From Paenibacillus paeoniae (GTDB taxonomy: Bacteria; Bacillota; Bacilli; Paenibacillales; Paenibacillaceae): a DNA stretch of 64,000 nt. A program made the translations under genes and the position numbers. The DNA lies in contig NZ_QUBQ01000001.1 in assembly GCF_003388735.1 (NCBI RefSeq), forward strand, positions 2,542,001 to 2,606,000, in the 5' to 3' direction. Below the pieces are notes generated by a model. That model saw only the letters and a list, made by a program, of their open reading frames with translations. It was not told the DNA's origin and made no database searches. Below, in pieces: positions 51,021 to 59,494 of this stretch; position 1 is the first letter of the stretch; each line of letters starts with the position of its first letter.

Positions 51021-51085
51021 AGTTCCTCCATCTTAATACATATTTTACATTCTCCCAATGGTATCTTCCAAATTTACCTCATATA

Positions 51086-51127
51086 AAACAAAATAGCCAG
51101 GCGCCGATCCATGATCGACGACTGGCT
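51086..51127 (-). terminator. Terminator of the 44-residue small protein gene
   Basis: On the minus strand AGCCAGTCGTCGATC pairs with GATCGGCGCCTGGCT around a 3-base loop and is followed by ATTTTGTTTT, about 70 bases past the stop. Confidence 0.75.
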
Positions 51128-51197
51128 GGACTAGATAAGCAAACTGAATGAATTCTCTCTCTGCGATGCGATCAGTCCTACTATGAGGACGGGTAGC

Positions 51198-51332
51198 TTA
51201 CGAGTTGGAGCGCAGCTTGCGTCTCCTCTTATTCCCGAATTTGATCCATACCTCTTTATCATCATCCCTAAACAAGCGAATGCCAACATATTTAAAGGGC
51301 GTCCAGATTTCATTAAAAAAATAATTAGGCAT
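51198..51332 (-). CDS. Small basic protein, 44 residues
   Basis: An ATG at 51332 is preceded by AGGAAGG at 6-base spacing and opens a frame reading MPNYFFNEIWTPFKYVGIRL, then 'FRDDDKEVWIKFGNKRRRKL', ending RSNS. The aromatic N-terminal half and strongly basic end suggest a nucleic-acid- or membrane-associated peptide. A good terminator follows, so it appears to be a self-contained unit. A longer frame on the same strand (51131-51313) lacks a binding site and is a shadow. The family is not recognised. Confidence 0.7.
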   Translation of the reverse strand: MPNYFFNEIWTPFKYVGIRLFRDDDKEVWIKFGNKRRRKLRSNS

Positions 51333-51535
51333 GTATATCCTTCCTTTCTGAGCTAAACCAAAGAGGACTGTGAACCCGATTTCCTTCTACAAACATAGCA
51401 CTCTTTCTATTTCTCTATACCTAATTATAAGACTATTTTCCCAAAAAGTAACCCCATATTCGATAATAAATAGGAAAATAGTATCTTTTTTATATTATTA
51501 ACGTGTATACATATACCTAAATCTCTACTTGCATA

Positions 51536-51572
51536 CAAAAGAAGCCGCCGAGCAATAGCCTCAGCAGCTTCC
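51536..51572 (-). terminator. Terminator of the ABC/ECF operon
   Basis: On the minus strand GGAAGCTGCTGAGGC pairs with GCTCGGCGGCTTC around TATT and is followed by TTTTG, about 90 bases past the stop of the sigma gene. Confidence 0.75.
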
Positions 51573-51660
51573 CATTCTATTAACCTATCATTCCGCTTTA
51601 TCATCTTGCTGCACACTTACTTCCCATATCCTAACACTATTCCGTATGAATTGAATAGTC

Positions 51661-52275
51661 TTACTCTGGACGAACTCTCAATCCTCTGCTTGGCAGAAAC
51701 AAAGGCTCGGGATTGTCTCGAATGACGCAATATACTAACTTCTCAATTGGAGGGGAGGACCCTTTCACTGTACGATTGTCTGATGCAAGGGCAGCATCTG
51801 GCTGAGCTGCATGACATTCACGCAGCCTTAATCTAGCACGGAACAAGACGGAGCGAACCGCTGACATGGTCGTGCGCAGACCGCTGGCAATTTCTTTCAT
51901 GGTATAACCGAAATAATCAGCCAGCAGCCATACAATCATTTGGCGGAGCGGCATACAACGGGCCACCCACTCCATCCAGCCCTGTACCTCTGCATAATCA
52001 ACATCCGCGACAGTACCCGCCTCTGTCGTATCCAACACCTGCCTCCCTCGTCCGCCTCGCCGGAATTCATCATGCCACCGATTTTTGGCTACGCGGTACA
52101 AGAACGGCTTTACCTCCTTGATCTCGCCTTTTCTTGAATAATAGCTGAATGACTTGACCAGCGTCTCCTGATACAGGTCCTCGCCATCCCATTGGGAGCC
52201 TGACAAGTAGCGGCAGTACCTGCGCAATTCCGGCAAATGCGATTGTACGAGCGATTCAAAATGGGAGGAGGACAT
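51661..52275 (-). CDS. ECF-type sigma factor at the end of the ABC operon
   Basis: A 204-residue sigma-70 family protein. Region 2 is at about 5-70 ('FESLVQSHLPELRRYCRYLS', 'DGEDLYQETLVKSF', 'KPFLYRVAKNRWHDEFRR') and region 4 at about 105-155 ('MPLRQMIVWLLADYFGYTMK', 'EIASGLRTTMSAVRSVLFRA'). A tail of about 50 residues, unusual for ECF factors, follows. AAGGAG lies 8 bases before the ATG at 52275. It is 15 bases behind the second ATPase gene, so it is the last gene of the operon. No anti-sigma gene adjoins it. It may feed transport activity back to transcription. Confidence 0.88.
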   Translation of the reverse strand: MSSSHFESLVQSHLPELRRYCRYLSGSQWDGEDLYQETLVKSFSYYSRKGEIKEVKPFLYRVAKNRWHDEFRRGGRGRQVLDTTEAGTVADVDYAEVQGWMEWVARCMPLRQMIVWLLADYFGYTMKEIASGLRTTMSAVRSVLFRARLRLRECHAAQPDAALASDNRTVKGSSPPIEKLVYCVIRDNPEPLFLPSRGLRVRPE

Positions 52276-52290
52276 AAACAAGTCTCCTTT

Positions 52291-53148
52291 CTACTTCGTA
52301 TTTGGCACTTCCAGCATTAATTTGGCATGCTCAACGGACAGCTTCACTTTGTTCTGAATACCCAGCTTCTGCCTCAGCTCTTCAGGAATCTGCAGCCTCC
52401 CGAATCGGTCTACAACGGCATATTCCTCATGCTCCTCCTGCGTCCTCGCGGACTGTTCCGACTCCGATGCAGACCGCTTGATCATCTCCGAGCTAGTCAT
52501 CCCATCCCGGATCGCAACGACCCGGTCAACCTTGCGCGCCAAGGACAGATCATGTGTGACGATGACAATCGTCGCTCCTGTCTCTTGGTTCAAGCTGCGG
52601 AAAATATTCATAATCTGATCGGAAGTCTGAACGTCTACGGAGCCTGTCGGCTCATCTGCAAGCAGCAGAGATGGGCGATTGGCAAGCGAGATGGCAATCG
52701 CGGTTCGCTGCTGCTCTCCACCGGACAGCTGAACCAGCTTATTGTGGATGCGATGAGACAAGCCCACCCACTCGATCAATTGCTTGGCGTATGCAGAATC
52801 CACTTTCCCGGCTACCATCATCGCCGTCTCCACGTTCTCCAGTACGGTCAAATAAGGAAGCAGATTGCGCGAATTGTTCTGCCATATAAACCCGACGGTA
52901 TTCCGTTTGTAAGCGACCCGCTCCTTCTCATTGATCTGCAGCAAATCCCATTCTCCTACGATTGCTTTGCCTGCAGAAGGGCGATCCAGGCCGCCCAATA
53001 TATTAAGCAGCGTCGACTTGCCGCTGCCGCTGTTGCCTATAATGGCAATCATCTCTTTATGCTCAACCTTCAAATTCAGCCCTTGCAGGGCAACGACTTC
53101 CACATCGTCCGACTTGTAGATCTTCACCAATCCTTCGCAGTCGATCAT
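52291..53148 (-). CDS. ABC ATPase with C-terminal AbrB-like domain
   Basis: A 285-residue LolD/MacB-type ATPase. Walker A is '[20 protein letters not shown]', the signature 'QLSGGEQQRTAIAISLANRP', Walker B 'LLLADEPTGSVDVQ', and 'IVIVTHDLSLARK' holds the switch His. After about residue 215 a Ser/Glu-rich linker leads to a SpoVT/AbrB-like swapped-hairpin segment (about 240-282): 'YAVVDRFGRLQIPEELRQKL' then GIQNKVKLSVEHAKLMLEV. In AbrB this fold dimerises and binds DNA. Here it may dimerise the ATPase or sense state. It follows the FtsX-type permease gene by 7 bases. Confidence 0.88.
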   Translation of the reverse strand: MIDCEGLVKIYKSDDVEVVALQGLNLKVEHKEMIAIIGNSGSGKSTLLNILGGLDRPSAGKAIVGEWDLLQINEKERVAYKRNTVGFIWQNNSRNLLPYLTVLENVETAMMVAGKVDSAYAKQLIEWVGLSHRIHNKLVQLSGGEQQRTAIAISLANRPSLLLADEPTGSVDVQTSDQIMNIFRSLNQETGATIVIVTHDLSLARKVDRVVAIRDGMTSSEMIKRSASESEQSARTQEEHEEYAVVDRFGRLQIPEELRQKLGIQNKVKLSVEHAKLMLEVPNTK

Positions 53149-53155
53149 GCGATCC

Positions 53156-55963
53156 CTACCTTTCCTCTCCCAGCTTCACGGCCTGATGTACACGGAGACG
53201 CCATATCTGTACGGTCAGTACACAAGCTCCGATGGACAGCATGGCAAGCACAATGACAAGCAGCTGCACCGTGTCTCTGACCTCGAATATGATCGTGAAC
53301 GGCGGCACCTGTGTCCCCCCGCTTGTCTGTAGTAGCGGCAAGAACAGCTTGCTGACCAAGCGGCCAATCCCAAGCCCAAGACCAATGGCGAGTCCCGTTG
53401 TAAGCAACTGCTCCAGCAACAGAATGAACGTGAGCTGATCGCGCGCCAAACCCGTAGCGCGCAATATACCCATCTGCACCGTTCTTCTCGCGAGACTGTA
53501 GATCCAGAAGAGCAAGTAACCAATGAAAGACACGGCAACGGAAACGATGAAGCCTAATGTCAGAATGCCGTAAGTCCCCTCCCTCGAAGGAAGCAGCTTC
53601 TGCAAAATCCGTTCATTCCGGGCATCCCGCAGGCTGGATGTCTCAATCCCATTCTCGCGCAAATGGCCCACGACCGGCATCACTTTAGCGCCATCCTCCA
53701 TATCCAACCAGAGCGCATACGGAGTAAGCGGAATATGATCATATACATAATCGAGATTAGCGATGACAAATGGCTGCTGCGGAGACAGTGACGGCCAATA
53801 TTCCGTTATGCCCACAACAACAAATTCAATCGGAACCTTCTGAACCGTCATCTGAATCAAGTCGCCTTGCTTCAAGCTGTTCCGCTCGGCAAAGGATTGC
53901 GATATAATAACCCCTTGTTCATAATCGCCAAGCCACCGCAGCAGTTGAAAGGCATGTGCCGACTTGTACAGATCATGCCGCCACCAGGCACTATTGGCAA
54001 AGTCGACATTGTCAATGCCCATCAGCTGACCTTTTCCAAGCGACTTGCCAGCTACAGCAATGTCCCCTTCAGTCTGGAGTACACGTACATGCGACTTCAC
54101 CCCCGGCATCTCCTGGAATGGAGCGAGGGGAGGCTCGGTGTAGATCGTATCCCTGGGTTGATCTTCCGGAATATAGTTGCCGTCCTCGTCATACAGCTGG
54201 ATTTTCCCTTCCCATACAGGCTGAAGCACAACATCGGTTCCATTGCTATACATGATTCTCTCGCCTTCATTCCTATCGATCGTTCGCGCCGCCGAAGCGT
54301 GATAGATGCCTAGTCCCATCGTCATGACAAGCAGTAGCATCAAGGGGAAATAGCTCTTTTGCGAACGGGACAATTGAACGAGCGCAAGATGAAACGTAAT
54401 TGGAAGCCACCTTCGCAGCATACGGTGAAGCAGCTTAAGCAGCAGCGGGAATAATCGTAGACTGACAAGTCCAGCAGAGAAAACAGCGACAGCCGGAACA
54501 AAGAAAAACGCCGGATGAATCTGCAGGCTGCCGGACTGGGATTGCTGCCCTGCATTCAACTGGCCGCTTTGAAAGAGATACCAGCCCGCACCGGAAGCAA
54601 GCAACAATACAACATCGATGTACCATCGCTGCCACAATGGCTTCCGGTCAGCTCTTGCAAGCTCTTGCTTATGTCCGACGATCGACTGCTTGCCATAACC
54701 CGCAAGAGGCAGCAATCCGGCAAGAATAGCAATCGCAACGGCAGCCAGCCCATACAAGCCGGCAGCATTGCTCCACCCGATAGCCGAATCCTTGCCAAGC
54801 GCGAACTGCATGAATCCGTCTGTAGTCACCATCAGCCGCGCCATTCCTGCTGCGCCTAACATGCCAAGCAGCCATGCAGCCGTACCTAGCAATGCTCCCT
54901 CCAGCAGGAAGATGGCATAGATTAGCCGCATCTCGGCCCCGCGACTTCGCAGCACGGCAATATCATTGCGCTGCCGCTCAAGCGACTGTCTGGCATTGAT
55001 ATAGATGAAGTAGAAGCTTAGTGCAAGCATCGGTGCAGCCAGTGTAAATAATGTCATTTGCATCTGCTGGCTTTCCTTCTTGAACGTTCGAATCAGATCC
55101 AGAAAGCTCAGGTCGACACGGCTATTGCGCAGCATCTGGAACATCTCCGGCTCCAGCCTCTGAAGAAGCTTCTCCAGCCTGCTCAAATCATCGCTTTGAA
55201 GATTTTGCAGCTCGTAAAGCCCGTACCAATTCACCGTATTGACCGAAGCAGACAGATTTGACATGATTTCTTGCGCAAATACATCCGGGTTCATCATCAA
55301 TACGCTGGAGAAGACGTCCAGCCCTTGATACCAATAAGCCGAATTCACATCTTTCGGCTGGAACACGCCTACAATTTTAATTCGTACAACCTTATTTCCT
55401 TTCGCTGTAGGCAGCGTGTATTGATACACGTCTCCGACCTCCAGATAGTTCCGGCCCCGCGCATTTTCCCAGACCATCGCTTCAATAATGCCATCGCTGT
55501 TAGGCGAATTCCCGTACATCGCTCCGCTGATAATCTCTATTTGTTCAGCTAATCCCGATTGGGACATAAGCGACATTTGCCTTCTGCGATTATCCGTCTT
55601 GCCATCCGCTGCATCTTGTCGAAGCTGCGATTGGGCAATGGAATAGGTGGCGATGGATTGCAGCTGCGGATAATCGATTTGCTCTGGCAGCTTGTTCATC
55701 ATATAGTCGTGCAGCGCAGCAAGTCCCTCCGAATCGGTAGATTCGTTTCGCGTCGGTTGATACCTGGTCAGAATCGAACCCGGCGGCGCGCCCGGGCCCT
55801 CTTCATTGAGCGTGGTGGAGATAATTCTGGACAAGGCGTGATCTGTATAAAAGGGAATGCTGCTTGTAAATGAAACAGCCAGCAATAATCCGATAAAAGA
55901 ACTGATCGTCAGCGGGCGGTTATTCCACATTTTACGCCGAAGAAATCGAAGCAACGGCTTCAT
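53156..55963 (-). CDS. FtsX-family ABC transporter permease
   Basis: A 935-residue MacB/FtsX-type membrane protein. It has an N-terminal membrane helix (about 16-36), an extracellular region, a first FtsX helix block (about 305-440), a linking helix region and second extracellular domain (about 540-790), and a second FtsX block (about 800-925, 'GYLLFWIYSLARRTVQMGIL', 'RATGLARDQLTFILLLEQLL'). Such permeases drive export or extracellular work by mechanotransmission rather than simple import. The ATG overlaps the adaptor stop as ATGA. Its partners are two ATPases, an adaptor and a solute-binding lipoprotein of the same operon. Confidence 0.9.
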   Translation of the reverse strand: MKPLLRFLRRKMWNNRPLTISSFIGLLLAVSFTSSIPFYTDHALSRIISTTLNEEGPGAPPGSILTRYQPTRNESTDSEGLAALHDYMMNKLPEQIDYPQLQSIATYSIAQSQLRQDAADGKTDNRRRQMSLMSQSGLAEQIEIISGAMYGNSPNSDGIIEAMVWENARGRNYLEVGDVYQYTLPTAKGNKVVRIKIVGVFQPKDVNSAYWYQGLDVFSSVLMMNPDVFAQEIMSNLSASVNTVNWYGLYELQNLQSDDLSRLEKLLQRLEPEMFQMLRNSRVDLSFLDLIRTFKKESQQMQMTLFTLAAPMLALSFYFIYINARQSLERQRNDIAVLRSRGAEMRLIYAIFLLEGALLGTAAWLLGMLGAAGMARLMVTTDGFMQFALGKDSAIGWSNAAGLYGLAAVAIAILAGLLPLAGYGKQSIVGHKQELARADRKPLWQRWYIDVVLLLASGAGWYLFQSGQLNAGQQSQSGSLQIHPAFFFVPAVAVFSAGLVSLRLFPLLLKLLHRMLRRWLPITFHLALVQLSRSQKSYFPLMLLLVMTMGLGIYHASAARTIDRNEGERIMYSNGTDVVLQPVWEGKIQLYDEDGNYIPEDQPRDTIYTEPPLAPFQEMPGVKSHVRVLQTEGDIAVAGKSLGKGQLMGIDNVDFANSAWWRHDLYKSAHAFQLLRWLGDYEQGVIISQSFAERNSLKQGDLIQMTVQKVPIEFVVVGITEYWPSLSPQQPFVIANLDYVYDHIPLTPYALWLDMEDGAKVMPVVGHLRENGIETSSLRDARNERILQKLLPSREGTYGILTLGFIVSVAVSFIGYLLFWIYSLARRTVQMGILRATGLARDQLTFILLLEQLLTTGLAIGLGLGIGRLVSKLFLPLLQTSGGTQVPPFTIIFEVRDTVQLLVIVLAMLSIGACVLTVQIWRLRVHQAVKLGEER

Positions 55964-57000
55964 TGCCCGATCACCCTCTGACCCGGTTCAAGACCCTTCA
56001 GGATCTCCACCTCGGTAGCCGTTGTCAGACCCACTTCAACATCCACTTCGCGCTTATTCCCGTCTTTATCCACAACCTGCACATAATTTCGACCAGAGGC
56101 TTTCTTCAGCGCAGACGGCGGAATCAATACCGCATCTTGCTTCCGTTCAATCACAACGGATGCGCTTAGCGGTGTACCAGCCTGTACCTTCTCCGGGAAT
56201 TGATCCAGCTCGATCAGCACATACGAATCCAATGAATCGTCCTTGCCTCCGGATTCGGTGGAGAGCGGCATCCGTGAAACTTTGCCAGGATGGCTTCCTG
56301 CCGTATTAATATTCACGCTCGCCTCCATCCCGACTGCGATCTTCTCCAGATCAGAGGCAGAGAACTTAACAGCAACGGTTAAACTGCTCATGTCCGACAG
56401 CACGCCAACCGTCTCATAGGCCTTAATGGCATCGCCTATTTTCTTGTTGAAGGAAACAAGCGTGCCGCTGAAAGGCGCGGTCAGCCGTGCAGCATCCCGC
56501 TGCGCCTTCAGCTCCTCCAGTTCGCTTCTGATCAGCTCGAAGTTTAATTCGTCCACCTCGGTTCGCGTGTTGGCCCTGATCTTCTCGATCATATTGAGCT
56601 CGGCTTGCCTGATCTCGATTTCCTTGCGTTTAATTTGGTTCTCAAGCGTGCCAGTATCGATGACCGCAATCAGCTGCCCTTCCGTAACCTTTTCGCCGGG
56701 TTGAACCAGCACCTCGGCTATTTGCCCGCTATTGGAGAGGAAATGCAAGCTTTCCTGCCGCTTCGACATCAGCTTGCCCGTCGCATTCAGTTTAATCTCT
56801 ATCGTGGCTTTTGCTACTTTGTATTCCGGCTTTTTGGAGATTTTGGGAGGCTCGATCAGTTGAATCAGCTCCGCTTCTTCCGACTGCGGCGAGAAGCTGC
56901 AGGCGGCCGTCGAAACGATTAATCCAGCGCAGCATACACTAAGCAAAATAGTGCGACTCTGACGCCTAACCCAGCCTTCCATCCACCATTTCGTAGACAT
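55960..57000 (-). CDS. HlyD/MacA-type adaptor lipoprotein
   Basis: A 346-residue membrane-fusion-type adaptor. A lipobox 'IVSTAACS' near residue 32 suggests lipid anchoring. A lipoyl-like half-motif pair ('NSGQIAEVLVQPGEKVTEGQ' and 'LTAPFSGTLVSFNKKIGDAI') flanks a coiled coil (about 120-165), and beta-barrel and proximal domains follow. In Gram-positives such adaptors work with MacB-like permeases (compare YknX). The longer frame adds 10 residues, but GGAGGTGG precedes the ATG at 57000, inside the end of the ATPase gene. Confidence 0.9.
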   Translation of the reverse strand: MSTKWWMEGWVRRQSRTILLSVCCAGLIVSTAACSFSPQSEEAELIQLIEPPKISKKPEYKVAKATIEIKLNATGKLMSKRQESLHFLSNSGQIAEVLVQPGEKVTEGQLIAVIDTGTLENQIKRKEIEIRQAELNMIEKIRANTRTEVDELNFELIRSELEELKAQRDAARLTAPFSGTLVSFNKKIGDAIKAYETVGVLSDMSSLTVAVKFSASDLEKIAVGMEASVNINTAGSHPGKVSRMPLSTESGGKDDSLDSYVLIELDQFPEKVQAGTPLSASVVIERKQDAVLIPPSALKKASGRNYVQVVDKDGNKREVDVEVGLTTATEVEILKGLEPGQRVIGQ

Positions 57001-57715
57001 GATCAGCCACCTCCAGCATCGTTTGGTCATGTGTCGTCATACATATCGTCATCCTCTCTTCCGAACGAAGCCTTTCGAACAGCAGCATAATCCTCTCTGA
57101 CATGCGGGTATCCAGTTCGGCTGTCGGCTCATCCGCCAGCAGCAGCTTAGGCCCGGGGGCGATCGCCTTCGCGATCGCTACCCGTTGCTGTTCTCCTCCT
57201 GACAGCTCATAGGGACGATGCTGTGCCCTCTGCGTCATCCCAACCTGCTCCAAACAATAATGGATTCTATCCGTCCATTGCGGGGAAGGAACTCCGGATA
57301 ACCGAAGTCCTAATTCAACATTTTCCCAAGCCGACAACAGGGGATGCAACGCAAAAGCTTGAAAGATAAATCCGATCTCACTTTTACGAACACGAGTGCG
57401 CTGCTTGTCTCCCATTTGATGAAAGTGATGTCCATTGACCTCAACATTGCCTTTGGTCGGCATATCCAGCCCGCCTATCACGTTCAACAACGTTGTTTTG
57501 CCTGAACCCGACCTTCCCTTCAACATGGCAAGCTGTCCGGGGTCCAAGCGGAGGTCAATTCCCTTTAACACCTGAATCTCTGTTGTACCGGTACGGAATG
57601 TCTTGTAAATACCAGATAAGCTGACAATCGGTTGCGATCTAGAACCAAGATCACCAGCTTGAGCATCCCGATTAAGACTATCTTGTGAACATGACGCTTG
57701 CTCCAAAACCGCCAC
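56966..57715 (-). CDS. ABC transporter ATP-binding protein (LolD/MacB type)
   Basis: A 249-residue ATPase with Walker A 'LKGRSGSGKTTLLNVIGGLD', signature 'ELSGGEQQRVAIAKAIAPGP', Walker B 'LLLADEPTAELDTR' and 'ICMTTHDQTML'. It has about 30 extra residues before the domain, encoded in the overlap with the upstream gene. The start is GTG at 57715, with AAGGAG 10 bases before it. It overlaps the binding-protein gene by 38 bases and the adaptor gene by 35. With the second ATPase it may form a heterodimer under the single large permease. Confidence 0.9.
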   Translation of the reverse strand: MAVLEQASCSQDSLNRDAQAGDLGSRSQPIVSLSGIYKTFRTGTTEIQVLKGIDLRLDPGQLAMLKGRSGSGKTTLLNVIGGLDMPTKGNVEVNGHHFHQMGDKQRTRVRKSEIGFIFQAFALHPLLSAWENVELGLRLSGVPSPQWTDRIHYCLEQVGMTQRAQHRPYELSGGEQQRVAIAKAIAPGPKLLLADEPTAELDTRMSERIMLLFERLRSEERMTICMTTHDQTMLEVADHVYEMVDGRLG

Positions 57716-59126
57716 CTCCGCCTTGCTCCTTCTCTCCGCTCAAGTTAGCTTCAGCCAGTGCGTCCGCCCCTCTGTTTACAATCGCTTCGAACGCTTCATC
57801 CACACTTTTGCTTCCGCTTGACGCCGCGCTGATCTCTTCATTCGTAATCGTTGCGAAGCTGCTCCGGAAGCCCTTAGGATACCAACTCGTTGTCTCCATC
57901 GGAAGTGGCTTAAGCTTATAGAACGGCTCCAGGTTTACACCATTGGAATTCGTCTCGTACCCAAGACGTGATTGCAGATCCATCGCTGTGTTCGATCGAA
58001 TCTTGGCAGCTTCGTCCCCATGAACGTACTGGATAAAGGCCCACGCCATATCCGCTTGTGATGATGCGGCGTTGATCGAGAATATTTGCGATACGGTATA
58101 AGTGCTTGTCATATCCGGTGTGGCAGCGTCAACCGGGGCTGTTACTACTCCCATGTCCAATTCATCCGGCTTGCTGCTGGATGAATTGGAGCCGCCCGTT
58201 GAACTGAATGCACTAACAGCCATACGTCCGCCACCGAAATTAATCATGTTGGAGTTATCTACAACCATAGCCGCCCGTCCGTTGTTGAAGAGCATGCTGT
58301 CCATCGATAACATCATCCCCCCCTCTCCCTTCTGAGGTGCCGGCTGATGAATGGTCTTCGCTTGGTAGCCCTCTACAACTTCACGGAAGATCTCCTTCCA
58401 TTCCGGCTCTGACATAGTCAACTCTGTCGCATCCGAGTTCAAATAGTTCAAGCCTTTGGCAGCCGCCATGTCCTTAATGAGCTGGAATGCGTCTTGGGCA
58501 AACATGGAGCTTGCAAGTCCGTAAATCCGTGTCTCGTCATCGCCATCAGTCGGGAATCGCGCTGCCAGCTTAAGCACTTCTTCCCAGGTCATGAAATCTG
58601 TTGGTTCTGGAATACCATATTTCGCAAATAAATCTTTGTTATAATACAGCGCATTCGTGTTGAAAGTTGGTGAAAGTCCGTAGAGCTTGCCTCCGCCTGC
58701 GTCACGCAGCAATTGAACGACACCCTCCACCATTTGCTCCAATTCGAATCCGCTTTGCGTAACCATCGAATCCAGTTCGTAAAGCCGTCCTTCTGCCGCC
58801 AGCGTTTCATATTGCGTCATCGTCAGCATGACGACATCCGGCTGGCTTTCATCGATCAGGTCAATCATCGCTTGCGTAGGATCTGCGCTCATAGCCGCAT
58901 CCATGGTCGAGATGATCTCGAATTGCACATTGGGATACTTGGCACTAAATACATTGCCGTAGCTTTGGTAGAACATTTGCTCATTGATGAACGCAACCTT
59001 TAAGGTTACAGGTTTGTCCGGATCAATTGCACTTGGCTTGCTGCCTCCATTTTTCGAGCTGCAGCCAGCCAATATTATCACTAGCAACAAACTATAAATG
59101 ATACCTCTTCCTAGCGTGTGCTTCAT
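57678..59126 (-). CDS. Extracellular solute-binding lipoprotein (family 1)
   Basis: A 482-residue binding protein of the sugar-type SBP_bac_1 fold. The lipobox 'VIILAGCSS' lies near residue 20. 'KLYGLSPTFNTNALYYNKDL' and 'FAKYGIPEPTDFMTWEEVLK' are characteristic, as is 'TYTVSQIFSINAASSQADMA' late in the protein. The C-terminal end is Gly-rich ('EKEQGGGGGFGASVMF'), unusual for the family. Binding proteins of this family normally serve importers with two small permeases, yet here the gene heads an operon with an FtsX-type permease and an adaptor, so it may be a sensor or accessory subunit. Confidence 0.88.
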   Translation of the reverse strand: MKHTLGRGIIYSLLLVIILAGCSSKNGGSKPSAIDPDKPVTLKVAFINEQMFYQSYGNVFSAKYPNVQFEIISTMDAAMSADPTQAMIDLIDESQPDVVMLTMTQYETLAAEGRLYELDSMVTQSGFELEQMVEGVVQLLRDAGGGKLYGLSPTFNTNALYYNKDLFAKYGIPEPTDFMTWEEVLKLAARFPTDGDDETRIYGLASSMFAQDAFQLIKDMAAAKGLNYLNSDATELTMSEPEWKEIFREVVEGYQAKTIHQPAPQKGEGGMMLSMDSMLFNNGRAAMVVDNSNMINFGGGRMAVSAFSSTGGSNSSSSKPDELDMGVVTAPVDAATPDMTSTYTVSQIFSINAASSQADMAWAFIQYVHGDEAAKIRSNTAMDLQSRLGYETNSNGVNLEPFYKLKPLPMETTSWYPKGFRSSFATITNEEISAASSGSKSVDEAFEAIVNRGADALAEANLSGEKEQGGGGGFGASVMFTR

Positions 59127-59160
59127 TCTCTTCTTTCCCCTTTCAAGCTTGTAATGAATA

Positions 59161-59228
59161 TCTATAGGTCAGCATGAAGGAGTAATCTTTGAATTGTCTT
59201 AGAGAACTTTAAATGAACCTTAAAGAAC
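59161..59228 (-). promoter_or_regulatory. ABC-operon promoter with three GTTC-type direct repeats
   Basis: On the minus strand GTTCTTTAAG, GTTCATTTAAA and GTTCTCTAAG follow each other at 10- and 11-base steps (59228-59198). A TATAGA -10 candidate is at 59166-59161 and its -35 position (AAGATT) is poor, as in activator-dependent promoters. Such repeats suit an OmpR-family dimer array; the regulator encoded at 60783-61490 is the likely binder. Confidence 0.6.
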
Positions 59229-59300
59229 AATGGCATTTCTGTGTGTCAGCCCCGCGTGGCTCGTCATAGATCGTCGCATGATTTGAATTTCAATATCCAG

Positions 59301-59337
59301 AAAAACAAAAAAGGCTCTGCCCTAAAAGGCAGAAACC
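59301..59337 (-). terminator. Terminator of the two-component system genes
   Basis: On the minus strand GGTTTCTGCC-TTTTA-GGGCAGAGCC forms a hairpin followed by six T. It separates the kinase/regulator unit from the ABC operon. Confidence 0.85.
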
Positions 59338-59494
59338 TGTAAATAGTAGCGCAGGGCAACACAAATCGCTCGGGATCGCTCCAAAAGGTTAAAGGGAGGA
59401 AGCGAACGGAAGCTAGCATATCTACTTTTGGAAAAGCCCCCTTGAGGACTTACGATATAAACTCGAGCTGTGTTGGACGACTGTTGAATGAAAG

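Larger units (their letters stand above)
59127..59494. other. Intergenic region: kinase 3' end, terminator, ABC-operon promoter
   Basis: These 368 bases contain a 157-base untranslated stretch after the kinase gene, the terminator at 59301-59337, the three GTTC repeats at 59198-59228 and a TATAGA -10 candidate. I see no gene here. Confidence 0.6.

Noticed and set aside
51131-51313. A 60-codon minus-strand frame
   Set aside because: The 44-codon frame at 51198-51332 in another phase has the good ribosome binding site, more protein-like composition and a following terminator.
51425-51616. A 63-codon minus-strand frame after the ECF sigma gene
   Set aside because: It runs through the terminator hairpin at 51536-51572 and has no ribosome binding site.
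52316-53256. Plus-strand open frame of 309 codons opposite the AbrB-ATPase gene
   Set aside because: It is fully antisense to a gene with complete Walker and signature motifs and has no translation signal.
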